Shown one piece after another: positions 25,438 to 33,222 of a stretch of DNA of 64,000 nucleotides (the stretch's first letter is position 1; each line of letters starts with the position of its first letter). Made by a program: the position numbers and the translations under genes. Origin of the DNA: Nonomuraea endophytica (GTDB lineage: Bacteria; Actinomycetota; Actinomycetes; Streptosporangiales; Streptosporangiaceae); NCBI RefSeq assembly GCF_014203235.1, contig NZ_JACHIN010000003.1, positions 550,154 through 614,153 of the forward strand. Direction: 5' to 3'. The notes under the pieces were generated by a model, which was not told the origin of the DNA, searched no databases, and worked only from the letters and a program-made list of their open reading frames with translations.

Positions 25438-25523
25438 GGGAGACCACCAGGCAGCCCCGCGGCCTCGCCGGGGTGATGTGGGTGCGGGAGCAGTCGGATG
25501 GTGGGGTGAAGCGGGCAAACCCG

Positions 25524-25565
25524 TATGACGTCCCGGATCCGCACCTGGGGGCCCGGGACGTCATA
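25524..25565. promoter_or_regulatory. 13-bp inverted repeat upstream of HTH gene
   Basis: TATGACGTCCCGG (25524-25536) and CCGGGACGTCATA (25553-25565) are perfect partners with a 16-base spacer, 33 bases before the TTG start at 25599. This could be an operator for the HTH protein or a leader-RNA hairpin. The intergenic stretch 25438-25598 holds nothing else I can support. Confidence 0.5.
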
Positions 25566-25598
25566 GCCTTGGGCGCACAGCCGAGCGGAGGTGCGGGG

Positions 25599-26021
25599 TT
25601 GGGGCGTAGGCCGACGATCGACCGGGACGAGCTGGCGAGGCTCGTCGCGCAGGGACTCAGCGTGGCGGAGCTGGCCGGGCATTTCGGGGTCAGCGAGTCC
25701 GGGGTGTTGCAGGCCAAGCGTTCGGCGGGGCTGGTGAAGGGGCTGCTCGACCACAAGGCGGCCCTGCCGTGGAAGGTGGCGCGCGAGCACACCCAGTCGG
25801 GCCCCGCCACGAACCTGCGGAACCTGTCAGCGGCAGCCCAGGGCAGAGCGCCCCAGCCGGAGCGGCTCAACACCGCCCTGCGCTGGGCGCAGCGGCTCGT
25901 GGACAACGACCTGGACGTCGCCTATGACCCGGCGGGAGGGTTCAGGGAGGTGCCGGTCGCCGGGGTCTCGCATGTCGCCGCCGTGCTCGCCGCCGCCAGA
26001 CAGGCTCTGGCCCGGGAATAA
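25599..26021 (+). CDS. small helix-turn-helix protein
   Basis: A 140-residue protein. I chose the TTG at 25599 because GGAGGT sits six bases upstream and the reading then begins just before the HTH, after the 13-bp inverted repeat; earlier in-frame starts would put that repeat inside the protein. The HTH is DELARLVAQGLSVAELAGHF then GVSESGVLQAKRSAGL (residues ~9-45). The rest (NTALRWAQRLVDNDLDVAYDP) is helical and unknown. It could be a regulator or a phage/plasmid-type DNA-binding protein. Confidence 0.6.
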   Translation: MGRRPTIDRDELARLVAQGLSVAELAGHFGVSESGVLQAKRSAGLVKGLLDHKAALPWKVAREHTQSGPATNLRNLSAAAQGRAPQPERLNTALRWAQRLVDNDLDVAYDPAGGFREVPVAGVSHVAAVLAAARQALARE

Positions 26022-26078
26022 ACCCTCTCATTCAGGGCAGCCGAAGGTCTCAACCAAAGAGACCGGAGGCGATGAGAG

Positions 26079-26642
26079 ATGACCGCCGAGACGTGGATCT
26101 GGGTGGCCGTTGTCGTGATCGTCCTGGCGGCTGTCGCCGTCGTGGGTTACGTGGCACTGCAACAGCAACGGCGGAGCAAGCTCCGCTCGCGGTTCGGCCC
26201 GGAATATGAGCGCATCATGTCCGAACACGAGACCCGGCGCGAAGCCGAGCAGGACATGATCGCACGTGAGCAGCGGCATGCCGAGCTGGACATCCGGCCG
26301 CTCACCAACGAATCCCGCGACGCCTACGCCAGGCGCTGGACCGAGGTGCAGGAACGCTTCGTGGACGCGCCGGGCTTCGCCGTAACTGAGGCCGACCAGC
26401 TGGTCACCGCGGTGATGGCCGAGCGCGGCTACCCGACGGATGACTACGGGCAGCGGCTGGCCGACCTGTCGGTCGCGCACGCCGCGACGCTCGACCACTA
26501 CCGGCAGGCTCACCAGATCAGCGGACGCGCCGCCCACAAGGAGGCCTCGACCGAGGAGCTCCGCCAGGCGATGGTGCACTACCGCGCGCTGTTCGAGGAG
26601 CTGCTGGAGGAGACGACCCGGGAAGGGCGACGAGATGGCTGA
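26079..26642 (+). CDS. membrane-anchored protein, unknown function
   Basis: A 187-residue protein: an N-terminal membrane helix (WIWVAVVVIVLAAVAVVGYVAL) then a basic stretch and a long cytoplasmic helical part rich in Glu and Arg. Residues ~85-180 (RWTEVQERFVDAPGFAVTEADQLVTAV ... LRQAMVHYRALFEELLE) are homologous to the C terminus of the next gene's product. Family members are hypothetical proteins in actinomycetes; I know no function. It overlaps the next gene by 8 bases. A GGAGGCGATGAGAG Shine-Dalgarno precedes the ATG. Confidence 0.7.
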   Translation: MTAETWIWVAVVVIVLAAVAVVGYVALQQQRRSKLRSRFGPEYERIMSEHETRREAEQDMIAREQRHAELDIRPLTNESRDAYARRWTEVQERFVDAPGFAVTEADQLVTAVMAERGYPTDDYGQRLADLSVAHAATLDHYRQAHQISGRAAHKEASTEELRQAMVHYRALFEELLEETTREGRRDG

Positions 26643-27261
26643 CCACGACCGCCGCGAGGACGAACTGCTCGTCCCCGCCCCGCGCGACGACGACAAAGCA
26701 TCCAACGACATCCACAACGACGACATCAAGAACGACCACACCACAACCAACGACATCGCGAACGACCACACCGGAACCGACGACATCGCGAACGACCACA
26801 CCAGAACCGACGACACCCGCGACGACTACGACACCAGGGCCGTGTACGACACGCAGCCCTCGGCCTCTCCGGTGGAAGCGACCCCGGAACACGAGGCCGA
26901 CCGGACCCGCGAGCCCTACACCCTGCCGGCCGACGACAGGGTGCCGCCGGCGCCGCCGTACCCCACAGCCGTGGAGACGGCGCCGGGGAGCGGCCAGGAG
27001 TTCGGGGACGGCGCGTACACCGGCGGCGGCGAGATCGCCGATCGCTGGCGTGACGTCCAGGCGGGCTTCGTGGACGACCCCAGGGCCGCCGTGGAGCGTG
27101 CCGACGACCTGCTGGAAGAGCTCCTGCGGGACGTCACCCGTCAGGCCGGCGAGATGCGCGAGAGCTGGAAGAGCCAGCAGGACACCGAACAGCTCCGCCT
27201 GGCTCTGCGCGAGTACCGGTCCGTCATGGAGCGCCTGATGGCGTTCTCAGAGAGGAAGTGA
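26635..27261 (+). CDS. low-complexity acidic protein with domain shared with upstream neighbour
   Basis: A 208-residue protein. Residues ~20-75 are a low-complexity Asn/Asp/His/Thr region made of 10-residue repeats (NDHTxT-DDIA type). A Pro-rich linker follows, then a domain RWRDVQAGFVDDPRAAVERADDLLEELL (residues ~138-200) clearly related to the C terminus of the 26079 product. It has no membrane segment. The paralogous pair presumably interacts or acts together. Its start overlaps the previous gene by 8 bases. Function is unknown. Confidence 0.7.
   Translation: MADHDRREDELLVPAPRDDDKASNDIHNDDIKNDHTTTNDIANDHTGTDDIANDHTRTDDTRDDYDTRAVYDTQPSASPVEATPEHEADRTREPYTLPADDRVPPAPPYPTAVETAPGSGQEFGDGAYTGGGEIADRWRDVQAGFVDDPRAAVERADDLLEELLRDVTRQAGEMRESWKSQQDTEQLRLALREYRSVMERLMAFSERK
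26722..26811 (+). repeat. 30-bp coding tandem repeat, three copies
   Basis: Three units begin at 26722, 26752 and 26782, each encoding D-I-x-N-D-H-T-x-T-(D/N); the second and third differ by very few bases. They make up the low-complexity segment of the surrounding gene and preserve the frame. Confidence 0.85.
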
Positions 27262-27267
27262 CCCCCC

Positions 27268-27465
27268 ATGCTGGCGATCGTCTCAGCGATCATTTTCGGC
27301 CTAGGCTTCCTGCTCGACCTGCTGAACACCAGGATCGCGGGCGGAATCTCCGGGACCACGTTCATGCTGCTCGGCCTGTGCCTGCTCGCCCTTCACCAGG
27401 CCGGCGTCGGCACGGCCAGCATCCGCAAGAGCTACGGGTCCTGGCGGGGCCGCAGCAGGCGATGA
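27268..27465 (+). CDS. small membrane protein (65 aa)
   Basis: A 65-residue protein with two hydrophobic segments (AIVSAIIFGLGFLLDLL and TTFMLLGLCLLALHQAG) and a basic C terminus (SWRGRSRR), so a small two-helix membrane protein. AGAGAGGAAG precedes the ATG. It starts 6 bases after the previous gene and belongs to the same operon. It resembles other short 'IVSAIIFGIGFLLDLL' proteins of actinomycetes with no assigned role. Confidence 0.65.
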   Translation: MLAIVSAIIFGLGFLLDLLNTRIAGGISGTTFMLLGLCLLALHQAGVGTASIRKSYGSWRGRSRR

Positions 27466-27479
27466 CCCTCGAAAGCGAC

Positions 27480-27505
27480 CTCCCGCCGCTACAAGGCGGC
27501 GGGAG
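27480..27505. terminator. bidirectional hairpin terminator
   Basis: CTCCCGCCG (27480-27488) pairs perfectly with CGGCGGGAG (27497-27505) around an 8-base loop. It lies between the convergent ends of the gene at 27268 and the anti-sigma gene at 27521, so it can serve both. Confidence 0.7.
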
Positions 27506-27520
27506 AACGGCAGGAAGGCG

Positions 27521-27967
27521 TCACGCTTTCCCGGTGAAGCGGAGAATGACCGTCGTCCCCTCTTCCTCGGGATGAAACTGCACGCCGGCCGACAGAAGCC
27601 GCGCCACCCACAGCCCCATGCCGCGGGTGGCGTTCGGTGCCGGACGGGTCCGGCCGTAGTCCTCGTCGGTCCAGGCGCCGTGGTCGTGGATCTCGATGAC
27701 CAGGTCGCCGCCGTCGCTCCAGGAGCGTATGCGGGCGGTGGCCGAGCCGTGGGTGACGGCGTTGGTGGCGACCTCGTTGACGGCCAGCACCAGGTCGCCC
27801 GCCTCGTCGTCGTGCAGTCCTGCCTCGCGGGCCCGCGTCTCCGCGAAGAACCGGACCTCGGGCAGACCGCTGAGGGTGAACTCGAACCCGGACACGGGCG
27901 CGCCGGGAGGCGGGCCGGACGCCCTGGTGCGCGGGTCGGTGTCGCCGTTCACCCGATGGCCTGCCAA
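27521..27967 (-). CDS. RsbW-like anti-sigma factor / serine kinase (HATPase_c)
   Basis: About 148 residues of the GHKL ATPase fold. N box AVNEVATNAVTHG (about residue 61), G1-like VIEIHDHG, and G2-like GMGLWVARLL give the compact single-domain RsbW/SpoIIAB-type kinase. Such proteins bind a sigma factor and phosphorylate the STAS antagonist. The TTG at 27967 directly follows the sigma-factor stop; a GTG at 27952 with GGCAGG upstream is an equally good start. Position right behind the sigma gene and near a STAS gene supports a partner-switching role. Confidence 0.82.
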   Translation of the reverse strand: MAGHRVNGDTDPRTRASGPPPGAPVSGFEFTLSGLPEVRFFAETRAREAGLHDDEAGDLVLAVNEVATNAVTHGSATARIRSWSDGGDLVIEIHDHGAWTDEDYGRTRPAPNATRGMGLWVARLLSAGVQFHPEEEGTTVILRFTGKA

Positions 27968-28738
27968 TCAGCTGGTGAGGTCCTGGCGCAACTGGTCGAG
28001 GACCTTTCTGAGAATGCGGGAGACGTGCATCTGTGAGATGCCGAACTCCGTCGCGATCTCCGCCTGTGTGAGATTACCGAAGAAGCGCAGCAGCAGGATG
28101 TTCTTCTCGCGGTGCGGAAGCGCGTCGATCAGCGGCTTGACGGACTCGCTGTCGATGAGCTTGCTGACCGAGTCGTCCGTCTCGGGGATCACGTCGCCCA
28201 GCGAAGCGGCGTCGTCGTCGCTGCCGAGCGGCGCGTCGAGCGAGAGCGTGCTGTAGGCGGCGGAGGCGTCGAGCGTGAGCAGGACGTCCTCCTCGCTGAT
28301 GTTCATCTTGGCCGCCAGCTCGGCGACCGTGGGCGAGCGCCCCAGGTCCTGGCTGAGTTCGGAGACCAGGCGGTTGAGCTCGGAACGGCGCTCCTGGTAG
28401 ACGCGCGGGACCCGGATCGCCCAGGTGCGGTCGCGGAAGTGCCGCTTGACCTCGCCGGTCATCGTCACCACCGCGTAGCCCCTGAAGGCGTGGCCCAGCG
28501 TGGGATCGAAGCCGTTGACGGCCTTCATGAGGCCGACGTAGGCGGCTTGGAGGAGGTCCTCGATGGGCTCGCCCCGGTAGCGGTAGCGCCGGGCGATCTC
28601 CATGGCGAGCGGGCGGTGCATCTCGACGATGCGTTCGCGCAGCCGCTCCCTGACGCTGTCGGGGGTGTCCGGCGCGGTCGCCTCGGCCAAGAGCTGTTCG
28701 GTGGTCAGCTCTTCGAGGGCGTATTCCTTCACAGCCAT
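27968..28738 (-). CDS. SigB/SigF-type alternative sigma factor
   Basis: A 256-residue sigma-70 factor lacking region 1. Region 2 is IARRYRYRGEPIEDLLQAAYVGLMKAV then FRDRTWAIRVPR. Region 3 contains SELSQDLGRSPTVAELAAKM. Region 4 is LIDALPHREKNILLLRFFGN with the HTH TQAEIATEFGISQMHVSRIL. This is the SigB/SigF/SigG group used in stress and development. The ATG at 28738 has GGAGC at 5 bases; an upstream in-frame start gives a non-homologous extension. The anti-sigma gene follows directly, and a STAS gene is divergent. Confidence 0.92.
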   Translation of the reverse strand: MAVKEYALEELTTEQLLAEATAPDTPDSVRERLRERIVEMHRPLAMEIARRYRYRGEPIEDLLQAAYVGLMKAVNGFDPTLGHAFRGYAVVTMTGEVKRHFRDRTWAIRVPRVYQERRSELNRLVSELSQDLGRSPTVAELAAKMNISEEDVLLTLDASAAYSTLSLDAPLGSDDDAASLGDVIPETDDSVSKLIDSESVKPLIDALPHREKNILLLRFFGNLTQAEIATEFGISQMHVSRILRKVLDQLRQDLTS

Positions 28739-28913
28739 TGCTGCTCCTTGGTCCAAGCCATGGAACGGCCATCCGCCCAAAAAGCAAAAAAGCCCAGGCA
28801 GAGGCACGCCTCACAGCGTTGCAGACGGAAGCCCTCTGCTGGACTTCGAGGATCATTATCCCCGCTTTCGCCGGAAGTATTCCACCTTTCTCAGGTGACA
28901 GTAAGGTTGCCTC

Positions 28914-29243
28914 GTGACACTGACCCTGACGTCTTCGCCGCAGGAAGGGCTGACGGTGATCCGGGTGGACGGCGTCCTCGACGCCACCACGCGCGATCAG
29001 TTCGCCGACTACCTGTCGGCCGCCGGCCCCGACCTTGTCCTGGACCTTTCCGGCGTCACGTTCATGGACTCGCGCGCGCTGGGCCTGATCGTGCACCAGT
29101 GGCAGACCAGCCTTGAGGCCAGTTCCCGCTTCGCGCTGATCGGCGTGCAATACAGCACCGCGAAGGTGATGTGGATCACCGGACTGGCGAGCCGGCTGCC
29201 GTTGTACGACACGCTGGAGGACGCCAAGCGCGCCCTCGCCTAG
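28914..29243 (+). CDS. STAS-domain anti-sigma factor antagonist
   Basis: A 109-residue single STAS domain (RsbV/SpoIIAA type): LTVIRVDGVLDATTRDQFADYL, then LVLDLSGVTFMDSRALGLIVHQW, with the phosphorylation loop at MDSRALG. Most relatives have D-S-S/T-G here, so one of the two hydroxyl residues is Arg and control by phosphorylation may differ. It starts with GTG at 28914, divergent from the sigma gene, leaving a 175-base gap (28739-28913) in which I see no clear promoter. Its TAG and the convergent ANTAR gene stop share the same CTAG. Confidence 0.85.
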   Translation: MTLTLTSSPQEGLTVIRVDGVLDATTRDQFADYLSAAGPDLVLDLSGVTFMDSRALGLIVHQWQTSLEASSRFALIGVQYSTAKVMWITGLASRLPLYDTLEDAKRALA

Positions 29244-29938
29244 TTGTTGTTGCTGCTGTGCTCCTCCACCAGCAGTTTGGCCAGGTCCGCGACCTTGATC
29301 TGGTGGTGCTGGGAGATCCGGCGCAGCTCCTCGAACGCGGCCTCGGCCGAGCAGCCGCTCGACTTCATGATGATCCCCTTGGCCTGGTCGATGATCGCCC
29401 GGCCGGCCAGCGCCTCCTGCATCTGCGCGGCGTCGGTGCGGACCTGCTCGAAGTCCCACAGGTTGGCCATGGCCACGCGGACCTGCTCGGTCAGCATGCC
29501 GGCCAGGGCGTGGGCGTCGTGGCCCGGCAGGACGCCGGGCCGTACCGCATAGAGGACGACCACCAGCACGACCGGGTCGACCCTTATGGGCAGGGCCAGC
29601 ACCGAGCGCACCCCCCAGCCGACCGCCAGCCCCGCGTACTCCGGCCAGCGGGGCTCGCGCAGCAGGTCGGGGGCGCTGACCGGGTTGCCGGTGCGCCGCG
29701 CCTCGACGCTCGGGCCCACGCCCAGCTCCCGCTCGCCCTCCACGAGGCTGATCAGCTCGCTGTGGGAGCTGGCGACGAGCACACGCTCGCCCTGCCACTG
29801 CTCGGCCGACCCGCCGGAGCAGCCGGGCACCCCCGCGGCGACCGCGTTGGTCAGCCCCCGCAGCACGCTCTCGGTGGAGTTCTCGTTGTCCAGACGCCCG
29901 AGAGCCGCAAGCTCGCGGGCCAGCACCATGGTGTCCAT
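29240..29938 (-). CDS. GAF-ANTAR domain protein
   Basis: A 232-residue protein. Residues ~10-155 look like a GAF sensory domain (TESVLRGLTNAVAAGVPGC ... SVLALPIRVDPVVLVVVLYA). Residues ~168-225 are an ANTAR RNA-binding domain: ALAGRAIIDQAKGIIMKSSG then CSAEAAFEELRRISQHHQIK. ANTAR proteins typically prevent transcription termination by binding paired hairpins. The ATG at 29938 fits the start; no strong Shine-Dalgarno is seen. It sits within the partner-switching cluster and may add RNA-level control. Confidence 0.87.
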   Translation of the reverse strand: MDTMVLARELAALGRLDNENSTESVLRGLTNAVAAGVPGCSGGSAEQWQGERVLVASSHSELISLVEGERELGVGPSVEARRTGNPVSAPDLLREPRWPEYAGLAVGWGVRSVLALPIRVDPVVLVVVLYAVRPGVLPGHDAHALAGMLTEQVRVAMANLWDFEQVRTDAAQMQEALAGRAIIDQAKGIIMKSSGCSAEAAFEELRRISQHHQIKVADLAKLLVEEHSSNNN

Positions 29939-29998
29939 AACGAGTGGGACCCTTCCCTGTATGGCCGTCTTAATCCCTGATGGCGTAGCGTCGGCGTC

Positions 29999-31828
29999 AT
30001 GACGACCCCGCTCGAACGTGCCCTCGACTCGCTGACGGAGCGGGTGTCGTCCCTCCGCACGGCCAGGACCGCCTACCCCGATCAGGCGGGTGAGACACTT
30101 GACGCCGCCCTCGCCGAGCTCGACACCGCGCTCGAGCTGCTGGCCGGGGCCCGCAAACAACTCCGCCAGGCGCCCAAGCAGGGGACCAAGGGCGGCGCGC
30201 AGCGTGAGCTCAAGCTCCTGCGGCAGGTGTTCCGCGTCTTCCCCGTCCCGGTGTTCGTCCTCGACGGCGGCGCGGTGATCAGGCGGATCAACGCCGAAAC
30301 CTCCCGGGTGCTCGGCAGCCCCGACGGCTACCTGGTGGGGCGCTCGTTCCCGCTGCTGGTGGAGACCTCGCGCCGGGCGGCGTTCCGCTCGCATCTGACC
30401 TCCGTGCTCCAGACCGGGCAGTCTGCCACGTTCGAGACCCGGCTGAGCCACCAGGGCCGCGCGCACACCGTCCAGCTCGTGCTCACCAGGCTCACCCTGG
30501 CGGGCGAGCCGCAACCGCTGGTCGCCGCCGTCGCGCTGCCCACCGAGCTGCAGATTCAGGGGTACGGCGCCGCCGTCCCCGCGGCCGCCCGCCCCGACGC
30601 CGCCCTGCTCATGGCCGCGGCCCGCAGGCAGGAACTGCTGGCCGAGACCGCCCGCCTCCTGCTGGACGAGGAGAGCCTGAGCCAGCCGGTCGCCCTGGCC
30701 CGCGCCGCCAGGCTGCTGGCCGCCGACTGGGCCGACTGGGTGATCGCCGACGTGGTCCGCGACGGCGTGGCCCGCCGTACGACGGTGCTCGCGCCCAGGG
30801 ACGAGCCCGTCGGCGAGCTGGCCCGCCAGGTGGAACGTGCCGACCCGCTGGCCGGTCCGCTGGTGGCCCAGGTGATGGATCAGGCGACCGGCGTCCTGCA
30901 CGAGATGGTCGACGACGAGGCCGTGTTCGGCGCGCACGCCGGCGGCCCGCTGCTGACCGCGATGGGCGCCGTGTCGGTGATGTGCGTGCCGATCGGCCCG
31001 GGGGAGGGGGCGCTGACGCTGATCAGGACCCACAACCGGGCGCCGTTCACGCTCGGCGACCTCGGCCTGATGGAGCAGATCGGCGTCCAGCTCGGGCTGG
31101 CCGTACGGGCCCAGCGGAGCTTCCAGAGCAGCTCGCGGGCGGCCGACGCGCTCACCGCGAGCGTGGTGCCGCGCACGATCCCCGAGACGCCCGGCTTCGA
31201 GGCGGCGGCGATCTACCACCAGGGCGCGTCGGTCGGCGCCGAGTTCTACGACGTCTTCCCGGTCTCCACCGGCTGGGGCTTCGCGCTCGGCGGCGCGGCG
31301 GGCAAGGGTGAGGAGGCCGCGTCGGTCAGCGCCATGGTCAAGGGCGGGCTGCGCGTGCTCAGCGTGTGGGAGAAGGACCCCGACCAGGTGGTCAGGCGGG
31401 TCAACGAGGCCATGGTGGCGCAGGGCGGCGGGATGTTCGTGATGGCGCTGGCCGGCTTCGTGAACGGCCGCCGCCTGACGCTGTCCTCGGCGGGTCACCA
31501 TCCGGCGGCGCTGGTCTCGGCCGACGGCGCGGTCCGCTTCGTCTCGGGGGGCGGGGTGCCGCTCGGCATCTCGCCGGTGGCCGAGACCGCGAGCGAGGAG
31601 CTGACGATGGCCTCGGGGGAGACGCTGGTGCTCTACTCCGACGGGCTGGTCTCCTCCAGGAACGAGCGCGGCGAGCCGTACGGGGAGGAACGGCTGGCCG
31701 ACGTGCTCGGCCGGCACGCGGGCCGCCCGCCCGCGACGGTGGCCAAGGCGATCGAGGACGACCGGCACGCCTTCTCCGGCGGCCAGGTGTGGGACGAGAT
31801 CGTGATTCTGGCCTTCCGACCTGCATAG
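29999..31828 (+). CDS. PAS-GAF-SpoIIE (PP2C-type) phosphatase, catalytic site altered
   Basis: A 609-residue protein: a coiled-coil start, a PAS-like domain (~70-175, LLRQVFRVFPVPVFVLDGGA), a GAF domain (~205-375) and a C-terminal SpoIIE/PP2C domain (~395-605). The phosphatase motifs are GAEFYDVF (normally G-G/A-D-x-Y-D), LGGAAGKGEEAA (normally G-D-V-x-G-K/H-G), SSAGHHPA and LVLYSDGL. Two metal-binding Asp positions are therefore changed (to Glu and to Gly/Ala). It should dephosphorylate the STAS antagonist, but may be weak or act as a pseudophosphatase. Divergent from the ANTAR gene. Confidence 0.85.
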   Translation: MTTPLERALDSLTERVSSLRTARTAYPDQAGETLDAALAELDTALELLAGARKQLRQAPKQGTKGGAQRELKLLRQVFRVFPVPVFVLDGGAVIRRINAETSRVLGSPDGYLVGRSFPLLVETSRRAAFRSHLTSVLQTGQSATFETRLSHQGRAHTVQLVLTRLTLAGEPQPLVAAVALPTELQIQGYGAAVPAAARPDAALLMAAARRQELLAETARLLLDEESLSQPVALARAARLLAADWADWVIADVVRDGVARRTTVLAPRDEPVGELARQVERADPLAGPLVAQVMDQATGVLHEMVDDEAVFGAHAGGPLLTAMGAVSVMCVPIGPGEGALTLIRTHNRAPFTLGDLGLMEQIGVQLGLAVRAQRSFQSSSRAADALTASVVPRTIPETPGFEAAAIYHQGASVGAEFYDVFPVSTGWGFALGGAAGKGEEAASVSAMVKGGLRVLSVWEKDPDQVVRRVNEAMVAQGGGMFVMALAGFVNGRRLTLSSAGHHPAALVSADGAVRFVSGGGVPLGISPVAETASEELTMASGETLVLYSDGLVSSRNERGEPYGEERLADVLGRHAGRPPATVAKAIEDDRHAFSGGQVWDEIVILAFRPA

Positions 31829-31923
31829 GTTTGCGTTCGGGGCGAAACAGGGTAAACATAGGGACGTAGATCGCGTGCCTAAGACGCAGGCACACCTTTA
31901 ACGCGCTATCGCTGAGGTGTGCC

Positions 31924-33033
31924 ATGAAACTCGCCATCGTCGCTCCGACCACCGGCAACCAGCGTCGTCATATTCTCGCCGTCGCCCGTGAGCTCGGACA
32001 CGACCACCAGGTCACCATCTACTCCCGACGCACCAGCGCCGAGCCCAAGCAGCGCACGCGGCTCACGCAGGGCGTCACCATCGAGCACATCGACGCCGGA
32101 CCGGCCAGGGACCTGCCCGCCGACGAGGTCGTCTCCTATCTGCCCGAGCTGGGCCGCTACCTGATGCGCAGCTGGAGCGCCGAGCGGCCCGACGTCATCC
32201 ACGCCCACTCCTGGACCACGGGCCTGGCCGCTGTGGCCGGTTCGGAGGGAATGGGCGTGCCGGTGACGCAGACGCTGCGCCCGTCCGGGACCACGCACCT
32301 GAAGCTGGAGCAGGCGCTCGGCCGCCGCGCCAGCGCCGTCATCACCGGGTCCGGTGACGAGGAGTCGGCGCTCATACGGCTGGGCGTGCCGCGCCGCAGC
32401 ATCGCGGTGATCCCCGCGGGTGTCGACGTCAGCAGGTTCCGCCGTCTGGGCGCGGTCGCCGCCCGCGGCACCCGCAAGCGCATCCTGCATGTCGGATCGC
32501 TGACGCCCGGCATGGGCGCCCACACCGCCGTGCGCGCGCTGACCGCGCTCCTCGACGTCGAACTCGTCATCGCCGGCGGCCCCGACCCCGCGGACCTGGA
32601 CACCGACCGCGAGGCGCGCCGCCTGACCGACCTGGCCGCCGGCCTGGGCGTCGGCGACCGGGTGCGCCTGCTCGGCCGGGTGCCTCGCGCGCAGGTGCCG
32701 CGCCTGATGCGCAGCGCCGACGCGGTGGTCACGCTGCCGCGCGAGGTGCCCAGCGGCGTCGTCGCCCTGGAGGCCATGGCCTGCGGCGTCCCCGTGATCG
32801 CCTCGGCCGTCGGCGCCCACCTCGACTCGGTGGTGGACGGCGTCACCGGCATGCTGGTCCCGCCGGACCGCCCCGCCCGTACCGCGCGGCTGGCCCGCAC
32901 GCTGCTGACGGACATCACGCTGCGCACGGCGCTCGGCTACGCGGGCGCCGACCGCGTCCGTTCCCGCTACTCGTGGGAACGCATCGCGCAGGAGCTCCTG
33001 CGGGTCTACGAGGACGCTCTCGTCCGCTCATGA
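31924..33033 (+). CDS. GT4-type glycosyltransferase
   Basis: A 369-residue GT-B glycosyltransferase. The N lobe starts MKLAIVAPTTGNQRRHILAV and includes RPDVIHAHSWTTGLAAV. The C lobe has RILHVGSLTPGMGAHTAVRAL, and a nucleotide-sugar site EVPSGVVALEAMACGVPVIAS, where the two Glu are eight residues apart instead of the usual seven. It is alone, with a short hairpin (31875-31893) upstream and a hairpin terminator downstream. No cluster context identifies the acceptor. Confidence 0.82.
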   Translation: MKLAIVAPTTGNQRRHILAVARELGHDHQVTIYSRRTSAEPKQRTRLTQGVTIEHIDAGPARDLPADEVVSYLPELGRYLMRSWSAERPDVIHAHSWTTGLAAVAGSEGMGVPVTQTLRPSGTTHLKLEQALGRRASAVITGSGDEESALIRLGVPRRSIAVIPAGVDVSRFRRLGAVAARGTRKRILHVGSLTPGMGAHTAVRALTALLDVELVIAGGPDPADLDTDREARRLTDLAAGLGVGDRVRLLGRVPRAQVPRLMRSADAVVTLPREVPSGVVALEAMACGVPVIASAVGAHLDSVVDGVTGMLVPPDRPARTARLARTLLTDITLRTALGYAGADRVRSRYSWERIAQELLRVYEDALVRS

Positions 33034-33049
33034 TCACTCAGAGGTACGG

Positions 33050-33079
33050 CGGCGCCGCCCGGAGATCCCGGCGGCGCCG
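33050..33079. terminator. hairpin terminator after glycosyltransferase
   Basis: CGGCGCCGCC (33050-33059) pairs perfectly with GGCGGCGCCG (33070-33079) around a 10-base loop, 17 bases after the glycosyltransferase stop. The rest of 33080-33192 holds nothing I can support. Confidence 0.65.
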
Positions 33080-33192
33080 TCCGCATGTTCCGGGCCGACC
33101 GAAATGCGAGCTTAACGGCCCCCGCGATGGCGATTGTCCACGTCAGGTGGGATATCTCCTGTCTAGGGGCTTCACACGTGATTTTTCCGTCG

Positions 33193-33222
33193 TTGACAGG
33201 CTTCGCAACTGATGTTTATTTA
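33193..33222 (+). promoter_or_regulatory. siderophore operon promoter
   Basis: A TTGACA -35 at 33193-33198 and TATTTA -10 at 33217-33222 are 18 bases apart. This is an unusually AT-rich patch for the window. The -10 overlaps the first iron box, so repression by a DtxR/IdeR regulator with iron is expected. Confidence 0.65.

Noticed and set aside
25154..25906. Minus-strand frames over the 100-bp repeats that would give a Gly/Arg-rich repetitive protein
   Set aside because: They exist only because the duplicated C-rich unit has no stops on that strand; no Shine-Dalgarno or motif, and they run through the 21-bp hairpin and the HTH gene.
28739..28913. Possible SigB/SigF-type promoter between the sigma gene and the STAS gene
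   Set aside because: Only loose matches to GGGTA-like -10 words were seen on either strand, not enough to name a promoter.
29240..31768. An 842-codon minus frame covering the phosphatase and ANTAR genes
   Set aside because: Only the last 232 codons show domains (GAF, ANTAR). The upstream part is antisense to the PAS-GAF-SpoIIE protein, which has clear motifs, so the gene was started at 29938.
31875..31893. Hairpin GTGCCT-N7-AGGCAC after the phosphatase gene
   Set aside because: Only a 6-bp stem without a T-run; it may be a weak terminator or chance, so it was not listed as a feature.
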